NCBI GenBank assembly: GCA_016987375.1
Contig: PJRA01000401.1
Span: 931,942 to 982,260 of the forward strand
DNA: 50,319 nucleotides
Direction of reading: 5' to 3'
Source of the DNA: Brachionus koreanus
Lineage: Eukaryota; Rotifera; Eurotatoria; Ploima; Brachionidae
This document shows positions 1 through 10,813 of this stretch, in pieces (within the stretch, counting starts at the first letter, position 1; each line of letters starts with the position of its first letter). The notes below the pieces were generated by a model that was not told the origin of the DNA, did no database searches, and worked only from the letters and a program-made list of their open reading frames with translations. The translations under genes were made by a program, and so were the position numbers.

Positions 1-2156
1 GTTTTTAAAATATCTTTAATTAAAGTATTAAATTTAACTTAAAGGAAGAAAACACAATTGACTCTCAATACTATCTTAGAAGAATATTGGCAAAGACGCA
101 ACTAGCAACAACATTTTTCAACAATATGGGTAAATTTGCAAAAGTATGTCAGGAAAACTTTGAAAACAACTCGTAAAAATTCATTCAAAAATTAATTGAC
201 CACCAAATTTATTTTTTAAAAATTATCTAAAATTAAGAAAGATGCGATTTCTCTGTAATAAAAAAATTTAAAAATTTAACTAAATATTACTGAAAATTTA
301 TTATTATTAGGAATTAAATTAAAAATATACAAAATGAAAAGAAATTAAATTTTAAGCTTTAATTTAATAATATTTTTTTGCTATTTTGATGAGAATAGGA
401 TCCTAAAATCACTGCGAAACTCGATTTGATGTAATAATTATAATTAAACTCTTATTAAAACATAAAAGTCAGCGACTTTTTTTAATCTAATTGAATTTAT
501 ACTAAGTGTCTGAAAATAAAGATTTTGCATTAAAATAAAAAGATTAATTCAAGCTAGATTAAATTATAAAAGACTTAAACCAAATATAGTTCTCTTATCA
601 AAGCAGTTTTATTTTAGAATTAAAAATGAGAAAAAAAAATATTTTAATCAATTTTTTAAATAAAATAACTTGGAATATATAAAAAAAATTTACTCCATCC
701 GCAATCCTAAATATTGTTAAATAATAAGGAAAATAAACCAGATGACAAAAAGAATAATTAAAAAAATTGTAATTAATTTCCTTCTTACAGTCTTAGAATA
801 CAGGTTTTCTCTTTATAACGACTGAAATATCACAATTAAATTTATGTTATTTCTAATTTTTAGAAAATAATTAAGAAATCATTCGAGCAGAAGATTTATC
901 ATAAATTATCAATAGTGTATCAAAAAATTTAAATGAACAATTTTTCTGATATTTTCCTAAAAAAAAGCTTTTATAATATTATAAAATAATCTTGAATGTT
1001 TTAAATCGTCTTTAAATAATTTGCTGCTAATTGATTCACTAGTTCCCGATTCTGTAGATATGCAAGACTATTTTAAAACACTTGATTATTATTATTATTA
1101 AAAATATAGTTTGGGTTTAAACCCTGGCAGTTTGGAATGGACCTTAGTCCTCCCTTTTAGTCAAATGTACTCAAATCATAAAAAAATTATAATTTAAACT
1201 TAAATGCTAGTTTTTTTGGCTTGATTAAAATGGCATATATTAAGATGGCTAGCAGACAGAAACATTTTGGACCCCCATAAAAATAGAAAAACTCAGAATA
1301 ACTGTCGAAAAATGTGAAGTTCAAATGGCAGAATTAATTTTTTTTTAAATTAAATTAAATTTTAAATGCTAAAATTTCTTAAAACTTTTTTTAAGATCAA
1401 AATTAAGTTTGGTAAATGCAACATGGTGCAACATTCTTAATGAACTGTGCAAATTTAGCAAAATTTAAATATGGAAAAATTTGACTGCAGCGCACTTTGC
1501 AAAAAAATAAAAAAAATAATTCATAAAACTATGCTTTTCACTAAAATGCTTTATTTAATAATAAATAATAAATATGAAATTACAACAATTGCATTTTTAA
1601 GTTGACTAATTAATATCAATAAAAGTTTAATGTAAATTTTTGTATTTTTTTGTTCAATTAATAGTGAATTTAAGACCATTAAATGTTGAAAAAAAATTCA
1701 AATAAATCCGATTGTATTAATTTTACAAAAGAATTAAAAGGCGTTTTTGGAATTAATAATTAACTGTTTAATAAATATTTACATAAAAATTAAAACTATT
1801 TCGTAAACTGTTGTTGATGTAATTTAGCTAAGAGTACAGTTCATTGAAAGAAAAAAGAAGAAAAAAACAAAGAACAAATTTAAATACTTTTAAAATTATT
1901 TAAATTTTGAATAGTTAAATGCTTGTATTAATTAAACATAATTTTAAATGATTGATTGAATTATTTATTGATTTGATTATTTAATAATTCTAAAATGACA
2001 AAAACAAAGCAATCAAATTTGGAAAGCAAACGATTTATTTGAATGACAAAAATAAAAATTAGCATGACAATAATTTAATTTAACATGAAAGTTCAAAAAA
2101 AAAAAAAAAATTTATTCGACATTTTAAATTAATGGGTAGGTTTTCAAAGAGTCTTT
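1..2156. other. A+T-rich non-coding stretch
   Basis: No open frame or splice chain that I can support on either strand. The only recognisable item is the terminal repeat at 1085-1168, listed separately. The rest is homopolymer-rich intergenic sequence. Confidence 0.5.
1085..1168 (-). repeat. Dispersed repeat with (TTA)n end, copy 1
   Basis: An 80-odd bp segment starting with ATTATTATTATTATTA and followed by a T-rich, GGCAGTTTGGAA-containing core. It recurs at 24165-24252 with about 80% identity by eye. Read on the minus strand, the core comes first and the (TAA)n run last, as expected for the 3' end of a non-LTR retroelement or a SINE. The matching pair is seen directly; the element class is inferred. 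Confidence 0.6.
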
Positions 2157-2291
2157 ATGTTTTCTTTTCACATTAAATTCTCATCTGGTGTTGGTACATC
2201 ATATACTCAAGATGTTCCGAATTATGGATGTTTTTTCAAATACAAACAACCAATGTATGTATGGTTAAAAAAACCAGTTAAAGATTGAATA
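2157..2291 (+). other. Short coding-like open stretch, possible relic
   Basis: An ATG-initiated frame of 44 codons with balanced composition (ends in residues YVWLKKPVKD then a stop). It is richer in G and C than its surroundings, but I find no splice partner and recognise no family. It may be the relic of an exon or of a transposon gene. Confidence 0.2.
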
Positions 2292-2597
2292 GTTAAAGAT
2301 TATAGAGCTTGCTTTATTATTTATCTGAATCTTGAAAAAAATTATTCAAGCTTTTACAAGTTTAGGCTATTTTTACAATTGAAAATGTTTTAAAAAATTA
2401 AAAAAAATTTTTTAAAGATGATGAAATAAATCAAATGAATGGAAGAAAAGTTGAATGTGCCATGATGATAAAATTAAAAATTCATTTCGGAATGTTGATA
2501 AACGTACTATTGAATGTATTAGACCAACCAATAACTTTGTTTGGCATAATGATTTAGCTACTTATATATAAGTCACATCCATTGATTTATTGATAAT

Positions 2598-2820
2598 TTA
2601 ACACTAGAAGCACCAAGCATTTTTTCACATTTTTTTAATTCATAAATATTTTATAAAAAAGCTAAAAGAATTAAGGTTCCAATTTCAGCTATAATTAGAA
2701 TAAATTAATTTAATTTTAAAAGAAAATTTTAAAATCTACATAATTCAAAAACGATATATTTATTTGAAAAATCCATTTTCAAACGAGTCAAAAAGACTCG
2801 CTTGGTGCTTCTAGTGTTAA
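2598..2820. mobile_element. piggyBac-like MITE, copy 1 (223 bp)
   Basis: Bounded by TTAA on both sides, the target site used by piggyBac elements. The ends are perfect inverted repeats of about 17 bp beyond the TTAA (CACTAGAAGCACCAAGC at the left, its complement at the right). Just inside the right terminus lies a hairpin, CGAGTC-AAAAA-GACTCG. No coding capacity, so it must have been mobilised by a transposase encoded elsewhere. Related copies lie at 43009-43232 (224 bp) and 44056-44278 (223 bp), with a shorter decayed one at 23891-24030. Length, TTAA and ends are seen; the superfamily rests on the known TTAA plus YCYTAGAA-type ends. Confidence 0.85.
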
Positions 2821-3160
2821 GAAAGCAACAACAACTTACTAAACAATTTGGAAATTTATTGGGATAAAATTAAAATAAAAGCTTTGATCAATTCAACACA
2901 AATTTAAATATAATAACAAAATATTCTAATTATCAAAATTATTTATTTATTTTTAATAATTGCTATAATTAGTAAACTAATTAATTTGAATAATATTAAT
3001 AGTAATTAAATAAAATTAAAATTAAATTTAGATTTTCCTTTTTATTAAAATTTCTATTTCAAATAATCTCTTCATGCCATTAACCAGCTTTTCTCTTTTT
3101 CGATTTTGTTCTTGAATTAAATTTTCGAAAGAAAACACCAGGCATATTAATGGAATCTAT

Positions 3161-3266
3161 TAGTGTTGGGAATTTTTCAAAACGAGCCGACTCGGAAATA
3201 ATTTAAGTCGACTGTTTGTTTTTTAGTCGACTACAAGAATTAAACGAGAATTAAATCAGGGTCGAC
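3161..3266 (+). mobile_element. Possible hAT element end
   Basis: TAGTGTTGGGAA at 3161 resembles hAT termini (YAGNGTTGGGAA type). It is followed by a GCCGACTCGG motif and three GTCGAC palindromes at 3207, 3226 and 3261, like subterminal transposase-binding repeats. I cannot find the opposite terminus or an 8-bp target duplication, so this is a fragment at best. Confidence 0.35.
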
Positions 3267-3758
3267 TCTAAAATTATATTGCTGTTTTAATTTCATTTTA
3301 GTAATAAATATTTATTACTTGAAATATGGTTAGAAAATGTTAAAAATAATTTATTTATTTATTCATACAAAATCAAAAAAATTTGTAAAATATATATTAA
3401 TTTTGTAAAAATTCAAGTTTGCTTTAAAAAAAATTCGAAATTTAGTTTTTATTAAAAAGGTTTTCTAGGAAATATGTTTTTTTTAAACGCTTCATATTAA
3501 AGCAGGCGGGTGTTCAATGTCCAAAGATTTTTGGTATATTTATAAGCTTTTTTTGTTGAATGAAATTTTTAAAAATATACCCGGCTGTTTAAATTTTAAA
3601 TGTGTTTTTTTGAAAATGTAGTTTTTTAAAAAAATATTTTAAAAATGGTTGTTGGGCCTAGCCAACGACCAAAAATTTTCTTTTTCAATAAAAAAACTAG
3701 TTTTAGTTTTAAAAGTATAAAAGTAATTTTAGTATATTTTTTTTTTATCGCTTGTTAG

Positions 3759-3882
3759 TATGGTCTGATCAAAAGCTCGAGGATTTGTCGGCTTTTCAAG
3801 TTACTCATGGAGACATTTACTTAATTGTTTTATCGATGCTCCTTCTCCATCTATTTTCATTGTTGTTTCCAGACTTATAAGT
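3759..3882 (+). other. Possible orphan 3' exon with hydrophobic tail
   Basis: A strong acceptor-like context (T-rich tract then CTTGTTAG) precedes 40 open codons ending in a stop. The last 20 residues are strongly hydrophobic (LIVLSMLLLHLFSLLFPDL). No upstream exon could be chained to it and no family is recognised. It may instead be part of the decayed hAT-like material upstream. Confidence 0.2.
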
Positions 3883-4006
3883 CTCAGGTCTTAAGTCAAA
3901 TTATAACTTTGACTTGTAAAAACCAAAAACTTAAAAAAACTTAAAATATTTTTGCTAATTTTAAAAATAATTGAAAAATTGTATCATGTTTAAAAGTTTA
4001 ATTTAT

Positions 4007-5399
4007 TCAATAATAATCAACCACCCCTAAAAAGTTGTTATAAAATGATCCCAAATACAATTTGCCATCATAGATTGCACCAGCAGTTGTGCATTCAATG
4101 TAAATTCCTGAAGGATCATGCCACGATCTAATAACCTTTCCGTCCAAGTCATACTCAGCAAGTAGACCATATTTCGGAAATATTTTAAAAAAAAATTTAA
4201 TGTTCACAAACTAAAAAAATAAAATTTAAAATTAAAAGAGTTAGTCTTTAATTATTACTTTCAATATAACATTTCTAACCGTTGGCCATTCAGCTAAATA
4301 ATCCAAAACACTTGGTCTTACACTCGCCAAAGGCACCAACAAAGTTTTTTTTTGAGTGAGACGTATAGTGTCACCAAAACCGGGAATATTAGCAAATAGC
4401 TCTACTTTTCCCTTTTTGTCGCCAACTAAATAAAATTTTATTATTCTTGACATGGTATTTTCATTAATTAATAGAAAGTCTTTATTTGGACTAAGCTGTA
4501 AACCATTGGGAAAATAAAGACCATCCAATAACAATTTCAACTCATTTGATTTTTGGTCATAGGAAAAAAGACGTCCTCTGGCATTAGCCTCAATATGTTC
4601 TTCAATGGCTAAATCAACAGATCTCAAAAAAGAAGAGTCAATAAAATAGATCAAATCATCATTCAAATCAAGATCATTGACAAGCTTCATGGGTTTATTA
4701 CCAAAGCGTTTATCATCTGATTTTAGAATATTTATCTTTTTTTCTTGAAAATAAAATTATTGATTAGCTATAGAAAAAATATATTTATTTTTGAATACTA
4801 GTGGTGAGTTCAATTTTGAAAATTCCATAGTATGCATCTGCTATGAATAAGTTTTGTCCTGTTTTGTCCAATCGAAGACCCAATGGTCTACCACAACTTT
4901 TAGTTGGTGTTTCATTAACACTTTCTGTTAAAAAATTTATTATTTTCTAATTATTTTAGCTGAAACTTACTACAATCTTCGAAGCTAAATGTACCCATTT
5001 GAGCAATAAATTCAATATTGGAAGTGTTTTTGGAATCAACTTTTACCACTTGTCCATTTAAAAGTCCTGTATAAAAATAACCATCTTTGTCAAATTCAAT
5101 TGTTTCTGGTCCCACCAAAACTCCTTTTTTCACTTGGATGGCCTTTTTAAGCTTTTCATTTGGTTTCAAACCATTTTTAAGTGGAACCAATTCTGGCAAA
5201 CTTTATTCTGAGTAAAATGGCGTATTGATTAAAAAAGAAAAAATTACTGAATTTGAGATGATTGAAAATTTCTGGCAATGTTGTTTGAAAAAAGAGGAAA
5301 TCTTGAAAAAAAAAGACCTGCTAGTGCGATCATTAGTCCGGACAATATCCATTTTTTTTGATCACCATGCTGTCTAGGCCTGTTTTCGCCTACTCTCAT
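4007..5399 (-). CDS. APMAP-like / strictosidine-synthase-like protein A
   Basis: Adipocyte plasma membrane-associated protein family: a type II membrane protein with an arylesterase/strictosidine-synthase-like six-bladed beta-propeller facing the lumen or outside. Exons, in coding order, are 5399-5248, 5200-4971, 4924-4799, 4743-4259 and 4210-4007, giving 398 residues. All introns are GT-AG, 46-55 bp, with matching phases (2,1,1,0). Residues 18-36 (WILSGLMIALAGLFFSRF) form the signal anchor. Family hallmarks are GPETIEFDKDGYFYTGLLNG, CGRPLGLRLD, FPNGLQLSPNKDFLLI, the PGF-DTIRL block and a final GKLYLGSF motif. It lies downstream of a same-strand paralogue at 6348-7834. The stop codon overlaps a polyadenylation signal (TGAATAAA). 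Enzymatic substrate is unknown; mammalian APMAP shows arylesterase activity. Confidence 0.93.
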
Positions 5400-6347
5400 T
5401 TTTATTCAAATAAATTTAAAAAACTTTAAGCTTGTTTTTTTAGTGATTTAAGTTACGCTTGAAAATTTTTTCAGTATTTTTAATTCTGAATTTTTTCTCT
5501 TTTTTTTTTTGGTAATATATATTTATAATAAAGAGCAAATTGTGTAATAAATTTAACATTTTTGGCAAATATTATTAAAATTGAAAATTAATTAAACTAT
5601 TTTATTGAAGTAAAATTTTTTAAATTTATTTATTTTTAATGAAATGTAATAAGTTTTATTTTAATTTTGAATAGCGTGTTTAATTGTGTCTTTAAAGGTC
5701 TTTAAAGGAAAGTTTTGAGAATAGATAGAGTTCGTTAAAATTAAAAATTTTGAGTATTTTTAGGACTCTAGTCATTCGACAATAAGAGCCCTAATTTAAA
5801 TGTTAATATCAATGAAGGATATAAAATTGTTACACCATACAATTTCTTATAAAAAAATTAAACCAAAAATGTGATGAATGTTATTATGTAAAATAGAGAA
5901 GGATTGGCGTTACAAATATAAAACTAATGAAAAATCTTTAGAGCACTAAAATAGTGATCTTGTGCATTGATTAATTATTTCTTATATTATTTTTATATTT
6001 TATTCCAATATTTTAGAAAAGACAAGCAGGAAACCCATCAAATGAATGAATATTCTAAAATTATGCATTATTGAATTTTATCTTTTTTTGATTTTTTAAA
6101 GATAAATCCTTTTGTTGTTTGGAATTTTTTCATTCAAATTTTTAATAAAAAATATCAAAAAGAAAAAAAAACTTGCCATTAGAATATACCAAATACAGCT
6201 GAAATTGGTACCTTAACCATTTGAATAATTCAAAAAAAGAAAACAAATCTTTCAAAAAAATGACATTTTAACTTTTTCTTCAATTTAAATAGCTTCGGAA
6301 AAAATTAAGAGATAAAATTAATTTTATTTTTAAATAATATAAAACAT
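5400..6347. other. Intergenic spacer between the APMAP paralogues
   Basis: About 950 bp of A+T-rich sequence containing the 3' end of gene B and the 5' region of gene A, both on the minus strand. An AATAAA for gene B sits about 25 bases past its stop, at 6322-6330. No other gene seen. Confidence 0.5.
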
Positions 6348-7834
6348 TTAATAATCAAGCACAGCTATATGATTTCCAGTGTAAGAGCCCAGGTACAACT
6401 TTTTATCATGAAGAACAGCATTTGTAATAAATTTGAAACTTTTTCCATGTTTATCGTGCCAAGATTTAAGTATATGTCCTTGTAAATCGTATTCGCCGAC
6501 CAATCCATATTTTGGCCAAATGTTCATTATCACAGAGTGATTAATAAACTTAATAATTTAATAAAGAATTTTAAAAAATTGAATCCTTAAAAAATTACAT
6601 ATCCAATAATTGATCTTAAGACTGGAAATTTTCCAATGTAGCCGGACAAGGAGCTATGCTTTGGAAATACAACCACAAAAGGAACTAGGAGAGTGTTTAA
6701 ATCAGTTAAGCGAATTGCGTCACTAAGACCAGGTAGATCTGCGAATACTTCAGTTTTTCCTTTGAATAAACCTTTTAAATGATATCTTGACAAAATTTTC
6801 ATTTTATTTTCTATTAACTAATAAATATTTAGCAATACTTTAGAATTCTAGCTTTAGAAAATTCATTAATTAGCAGAGCGTCTTTGTTTGGAGTTAATTG
6901 TATGCCATTTGGATAATGAAGTTGATCTAGCACAAGATCAAGTTTATCATTTTTTTCATTGTAGTGAAAGACTCTTCCGCTTGGATACAAAAAAATTATA
7001 TCCTCAATTGCTTCATTCAGACTGTGCTTATCAGTACTATCTACAAAATATATATCATCTCCATCAATGTCCAAATCTTCGGTGCACCTAAGCGGCTTGC
7101 TGCCGAAACGAGTATCATTTGAGCTTAATATTATTTCCTTGGTTTTTTGATCAACATTAATTTTTACCAAGCCATAAAATGTGTCTGCCACGTACAAAAA
7201 TTTAGTATTCGGCTTCATTCTTAGTCCAAATGGCCGACCACATGCTGGATCTGCCACGCTCCATTTACTCTCATCATCTTAAAAAAAATAGCAATTTTTA
7301 AAAAAAAAAAAAAATTTATACTGCAAACTCTGTCATCAATTTCTGTACCAGTTCGAATAATTTTTTCTATATGACCATCTGGATCGACTCGCACAATCAA
7401 TCCGTTTCTCAGACCAGTATAAAATGAGCCATTTGAGTCAAAAGCTATGGCCTCAGGACCGTTTATTTTTATATCAATGAATTCTGCTTTTTCCATTAGA
7501 TCATTTTCTTGCCATCCAAGCTCAGTTGGATGACCATACCTGAACAAACAAATGTTAAAATTTTTAGACAGATTTTTTTCCAGTTTGCTGATTACTTGAA
7601 AAATATTGTATTAATTGGATAGATTGAAAAATAAGAATATGATACGAGAATTGAAATTATAAATAATGCAATAATGAAGTAGTAGCGCATCAAAAACATT
7701 TGAATGCGCATCAATAAACTAAATCTGTCTTGACGACTTAATTCAATTTTCGGTAAATTTGTTGATTCCATGCCTTCCGACGATCTATTTTCAATAGTAA
7801 TTTTTCTTATTCGTATAGATTCCATTTTGCTCAT
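6348..7834 (-). CDS. APMAP-like / strictosidine-synthase-like protein B
   Basis: Second tandem member of the APMAP family. Exons, in coding order: 7834-7596, 7539-7322, 7277-6839, 6785-6599 and 6548-6348 (427 residues; introns 44-56 bp, phases 2,1,2,0). The start is taken at the ATG at 7834; an in-frame ATG at 7903 would add 23 residues and another lies at 7825. A membrane anchor (FIIALFIISILVSYSYF) follows a longer cytosolic tail than in protein A. Propeller motifs: GPEAIAFDSNGSFYTGLRNG, CGRPFGLRMKPNTKFLYVAD, YPNGIQLTPNKDALLINE, LPGLSDAIRL and KKLYLGSYTGNHIAVLDY. Compared with A, an intron lies inside the fourth coding block (after ILK) and the intron before FGSKPLRC is missing. Function beyond the family fold is inferred. 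Confidence 0.93.
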
Positions 7835-7903
7835 GAAAACTATTAGGCTGAAATTTTCAATAATAAATAAAATCACATCTAAAGCAAAGCTATTTTTATA
7901 CAT

Positions 7904-8700
7904 AATAAAAATTTAAATTTAAATTTCAAGTACACAAAAATAGAAATAGTTTTATAAAAATATTTCAAAGACAAATTTTAATTTTAGAATTTCTCCAATA
8001 TAAAAACTAAAAAAAAACTTTGATCGTGTGAGTTAATTTGATTTTTTTAAAATAAAATTTAATAAAAAATAAAAAAAATAAAAGTAATTGTTAAAAATTT
8101 AATTTGAAAAATAAAATTTTAGTCTATTGATGTATAATTTTTGAGACTGTCAATATTTTTCTCTTTTCTTCTAATTTATCTTTGTTTGTAATCAGATTTT
8201 TTAATTGACTGACTGTATAATTTTTGTGACACTAAGTCACTTAACTTCTCTTTGAACCCAAATCCATAAATTAATGTTTTTTTTAATTTAATTTCATAAA
8301 TTCATTTAAGTACCAAATTTGTCAAGTTCAAATTCAAAATTTTTCATATTTTGACTTTATTTTTAAATCAAAAATCGTTCATCTAGCTTTTTTTTGCATC
8401 AAAATAAATAAATTTTTAGCTTGTCATGTATAAGTTTTCTAGGAATTAATTGTTCATTAGGTTTAAAATTCAATTTTTCTCTTAAGCAGAATTAAAAAAA
8501 ACGAAAATTAGAATATTTTTTTATTTTTAATTCTAGCGGATGTAGAAAAAAAATGGCACAAAAGTTAAGCTTAATTTTCTATAAGAGTGGACCAGACCTT
8601 TCTCAATTTTTTTCAAAATTTAAAATCAAACTGATCCTAGCTTTAAAATAGAAAAAAAAATTATTTCTAAAAGTTGAATTTTTGTTTAGTTATTTGTAAA
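7904..8700. other. Non-coding 5' flank of APMAP B
   Basis: A+T-rich, no supported gene. It would contain the promoter of the APMAP B gene on the minus strand and any 5' end of the mariner copy beginning near 8700. Confidence 0.4.
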
Positions 8701-9990
8701 AAGTGTAGGAAACCATCAAAAAAGATTTGTGCAACTTTGTAAAAAATAACCAAAATTTGCCAAAAGCTGAAGTTGTTAGGCGATTCACTGATTTTGGAAT
8801 TTTATCGTTGGCTAGATATTATAAAAAATGATATAACTTTCAAGAAAAAAACGGAACTGGTAGACCTAAAAATAGCAACGAAACTAACGGTGGCATTATA
8901 CCTAAATCGGAAGGATTTAAAGAAGTAAATGAACATCAAAAAGTATAAAAAACACAAAAGACCTGATTTAAATGCTAACCAGGTTAAGGCATCTCGAGCA
9001 AAATGTCTTCAAATGCTTTTAAAATATAGCAAATATGAATTTATAATGGATGATAAATCTTATTTAACTTTTGGCAACACCACGCTGCCAAGGAATGATA
9101 TTTTTATAGCAGCAATGTTAGCGAGACACCGGAGAGTGTAAAGAATAAGGACGTTGAAAAAATTGAAGAAAAATTAATGGTCTGGTTAGCTATTTTAAAA
9201 TGCTAAAAAAGCAAACCATGTTTTGTACCTAGTGGTTTAACGGTTAATCAGCATGTCTATCTTGGAGAGTTTGCTAAGAAACGACTTGACGCTATAATTA
9301 AAGAATATTTTTAGGATGACAATTATGCATTTTTACCCGACATATTTCATTATGCCAATTCGAAGCATATTGACATTCTGATTTTCATCAATACAATGTA
9401 GATGCATGCGAGCTGGACATTTAGAATTAATGGAACATTTATAATATTCTTTTATTCCATTTTTGGTACTGTGAGTTTTTTGGTGAATCCATTTTTTTTC
9501 AATACTTTTGACGGCCTCACTGTAATTGTTAAATATAATTTCAACGCTCCAGTAAGTTCTTTTTCGTTTGTTTGGTCGATTACAAGAATTGGAGTTGTTG
9601 GTCTGATTGTCAATTTCAATGCTTATTTCGTTAGCAGTTGAAGTCTTATCTTCGATCGATGATTCATTAAACGTCTCTTCGAGATCAATTATTTTTTTTA
9701 AATCAGTTTATATTAAAGAAGTAATTTTATATTCAAAAAGTTATTTTGTTTAGTGCTAGTAATTTTGTTTCATAAAAGTGTTTTTAGAAAAGTGAGATTT
9801 TTTGGTGATAAAAAGAGCAATATTAGTGCTAAAAAGAATTTAAAGCCATTATATTTTAGATAAAAATATAAGGTATGTTGCTAAAGAAGTGGATCCAGCA
9901 AACGTACCAAAAGCATGAACAATCGAAGATTTTTGGGAAAATTTGAAAGCTAAAGTTTAATGAAGGTGAAAGGTCAAAAATAGGCTCGAT
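8700..9990 (+). pseudogene. Tc1/mariner transposase relic, interrupted
   Basis: Translating across frames gives the usual order of a Tc1/mariner transposase. First is an HTH region (FVKNNQNLPKAEVVRRF then GTGRPK, 8735-8870). Next come KKHKRPDLNANQVKASRAKC and a degraded catalytic block in which IMDDKSYLTF carries the first acidic motif (8929-9070). Then follow VWLAIL, VPSGLTVNQHVYLGEF and LPDIFHYANSKHI (to about 9371). After a 480-bp foreign segment the protein resumes at about 9853 with ILDKNIRYVAKEVDPANVPK and IEDFWENLKAKV. Several frameshifts and stops make it dead. The second half joins in register with the first, which is good evidence for a single element split by a later insertion. Confidence 0.85.
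9330..9845 (-). mobile_element. MULE-type fragment with FLYWCH-like zinc finger, nested in mariner
   Basis: On the minus strand 9703-9330 is open for about 120 codons. It reads a lysine-rich segment (NRPNKRKRTYW), then KNGIKEYYKCSINSKCPARM and HLHCIDE. The YYKC...CPAR pattern with trailing histidines is the FLYWCH/WRKY-GCM1 type zinc finger found in the N-terminal part of MULE transposases. No ATG is visible and the transposase core is absent, so it is a fragment. It sits between the two halves of the mariner relic. I see no clean target duplication (ATATT occurs near both joints). Confidence 0.65.
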
Positions 9991-10813
9991 ATCATGTGTC
10001 GTCATGGAGTTCAATACCTTAAGTGATAATACCTTAACTAATAATTTTTAGAAGAAAAGTTATATATATTTTTTAATATAAAGATAAAATTTTTGAAACA
10101 ATTTATTTTGATCATGTTTTTTATTATTTAAAAAACGTATTTATATAAAGAAATAAAAGTAAAACTAACTAGATTTATTTATTTATATTTTGCTTATCTT
10201 TATCAAGTTAATGCTCCTACATAATAAATAAAATAGAGATAAATTATAATAAATATAGAAAAAAATACTTTTATTTATCACTCTCCTTTTTTTGTTTAAT
10301 AAACAAAACTATTATTATAAAAAATATGAAAAAACTATTTAATGAATTATTACTTTATTTAAAAAATATTGACTTGACTTTGAAAAAAAAATTTAAATCA
10401 TTGTCTTAATAACTTGACTATAGACTTGTAACTTATATTCAAGTTTGACTTAAAATTTTGTATTTTTCTCTAAGATCATGATGCTTTCTAAACAGAAATT
10501 TTTCAACTTATTAATCATATTTTTAACATTTAAAAAAATTATCCTAATCACCGGCAAAATGAGGAGAGTATTGGCAAAAAATTTTTTTGGATATGCTTTT
10601 CAAGTATTTTAACAAATGGCTGAAGAAGTGGTCCAAATGTTGCTTTTGAAGATTTTTTTATTTTAAATTTTTTGATTAATTAATAAACCTGTAAATTAAG
10701 ACTTAAAAGAAATAAAAAATCAAATCTAATTTTCTATACATTCAATAAAAAAGCTTTTTTTTCTTTTATTTTTAAATGTATTAAAAAATTTAAGTTTAAT
10801 ATCAGCCATGATT
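9991..10813. other. Non-coding stretch, 3' of GPCR gene
   Basis: A+T-rich. Would contain the 3' untranslated region of the minus-strand GPCR gene. No other feature supported. Confidence 0.4.

Noticed and set aside
3649..3670. GTTGTTGGGCCTAGCCAACG hairpin
   Set aside because: Short palindrome with no context linking it to a gene or element.
6888..7091. 67-codon plus-strand frame
   Set aside because: Antisense shadow of APMAP B exon 3.
9402..9641. 79-codon plus-strand frame
   Set aside because: Antisense of the FLYWCH-like finger frame, which has the recognisable motif.
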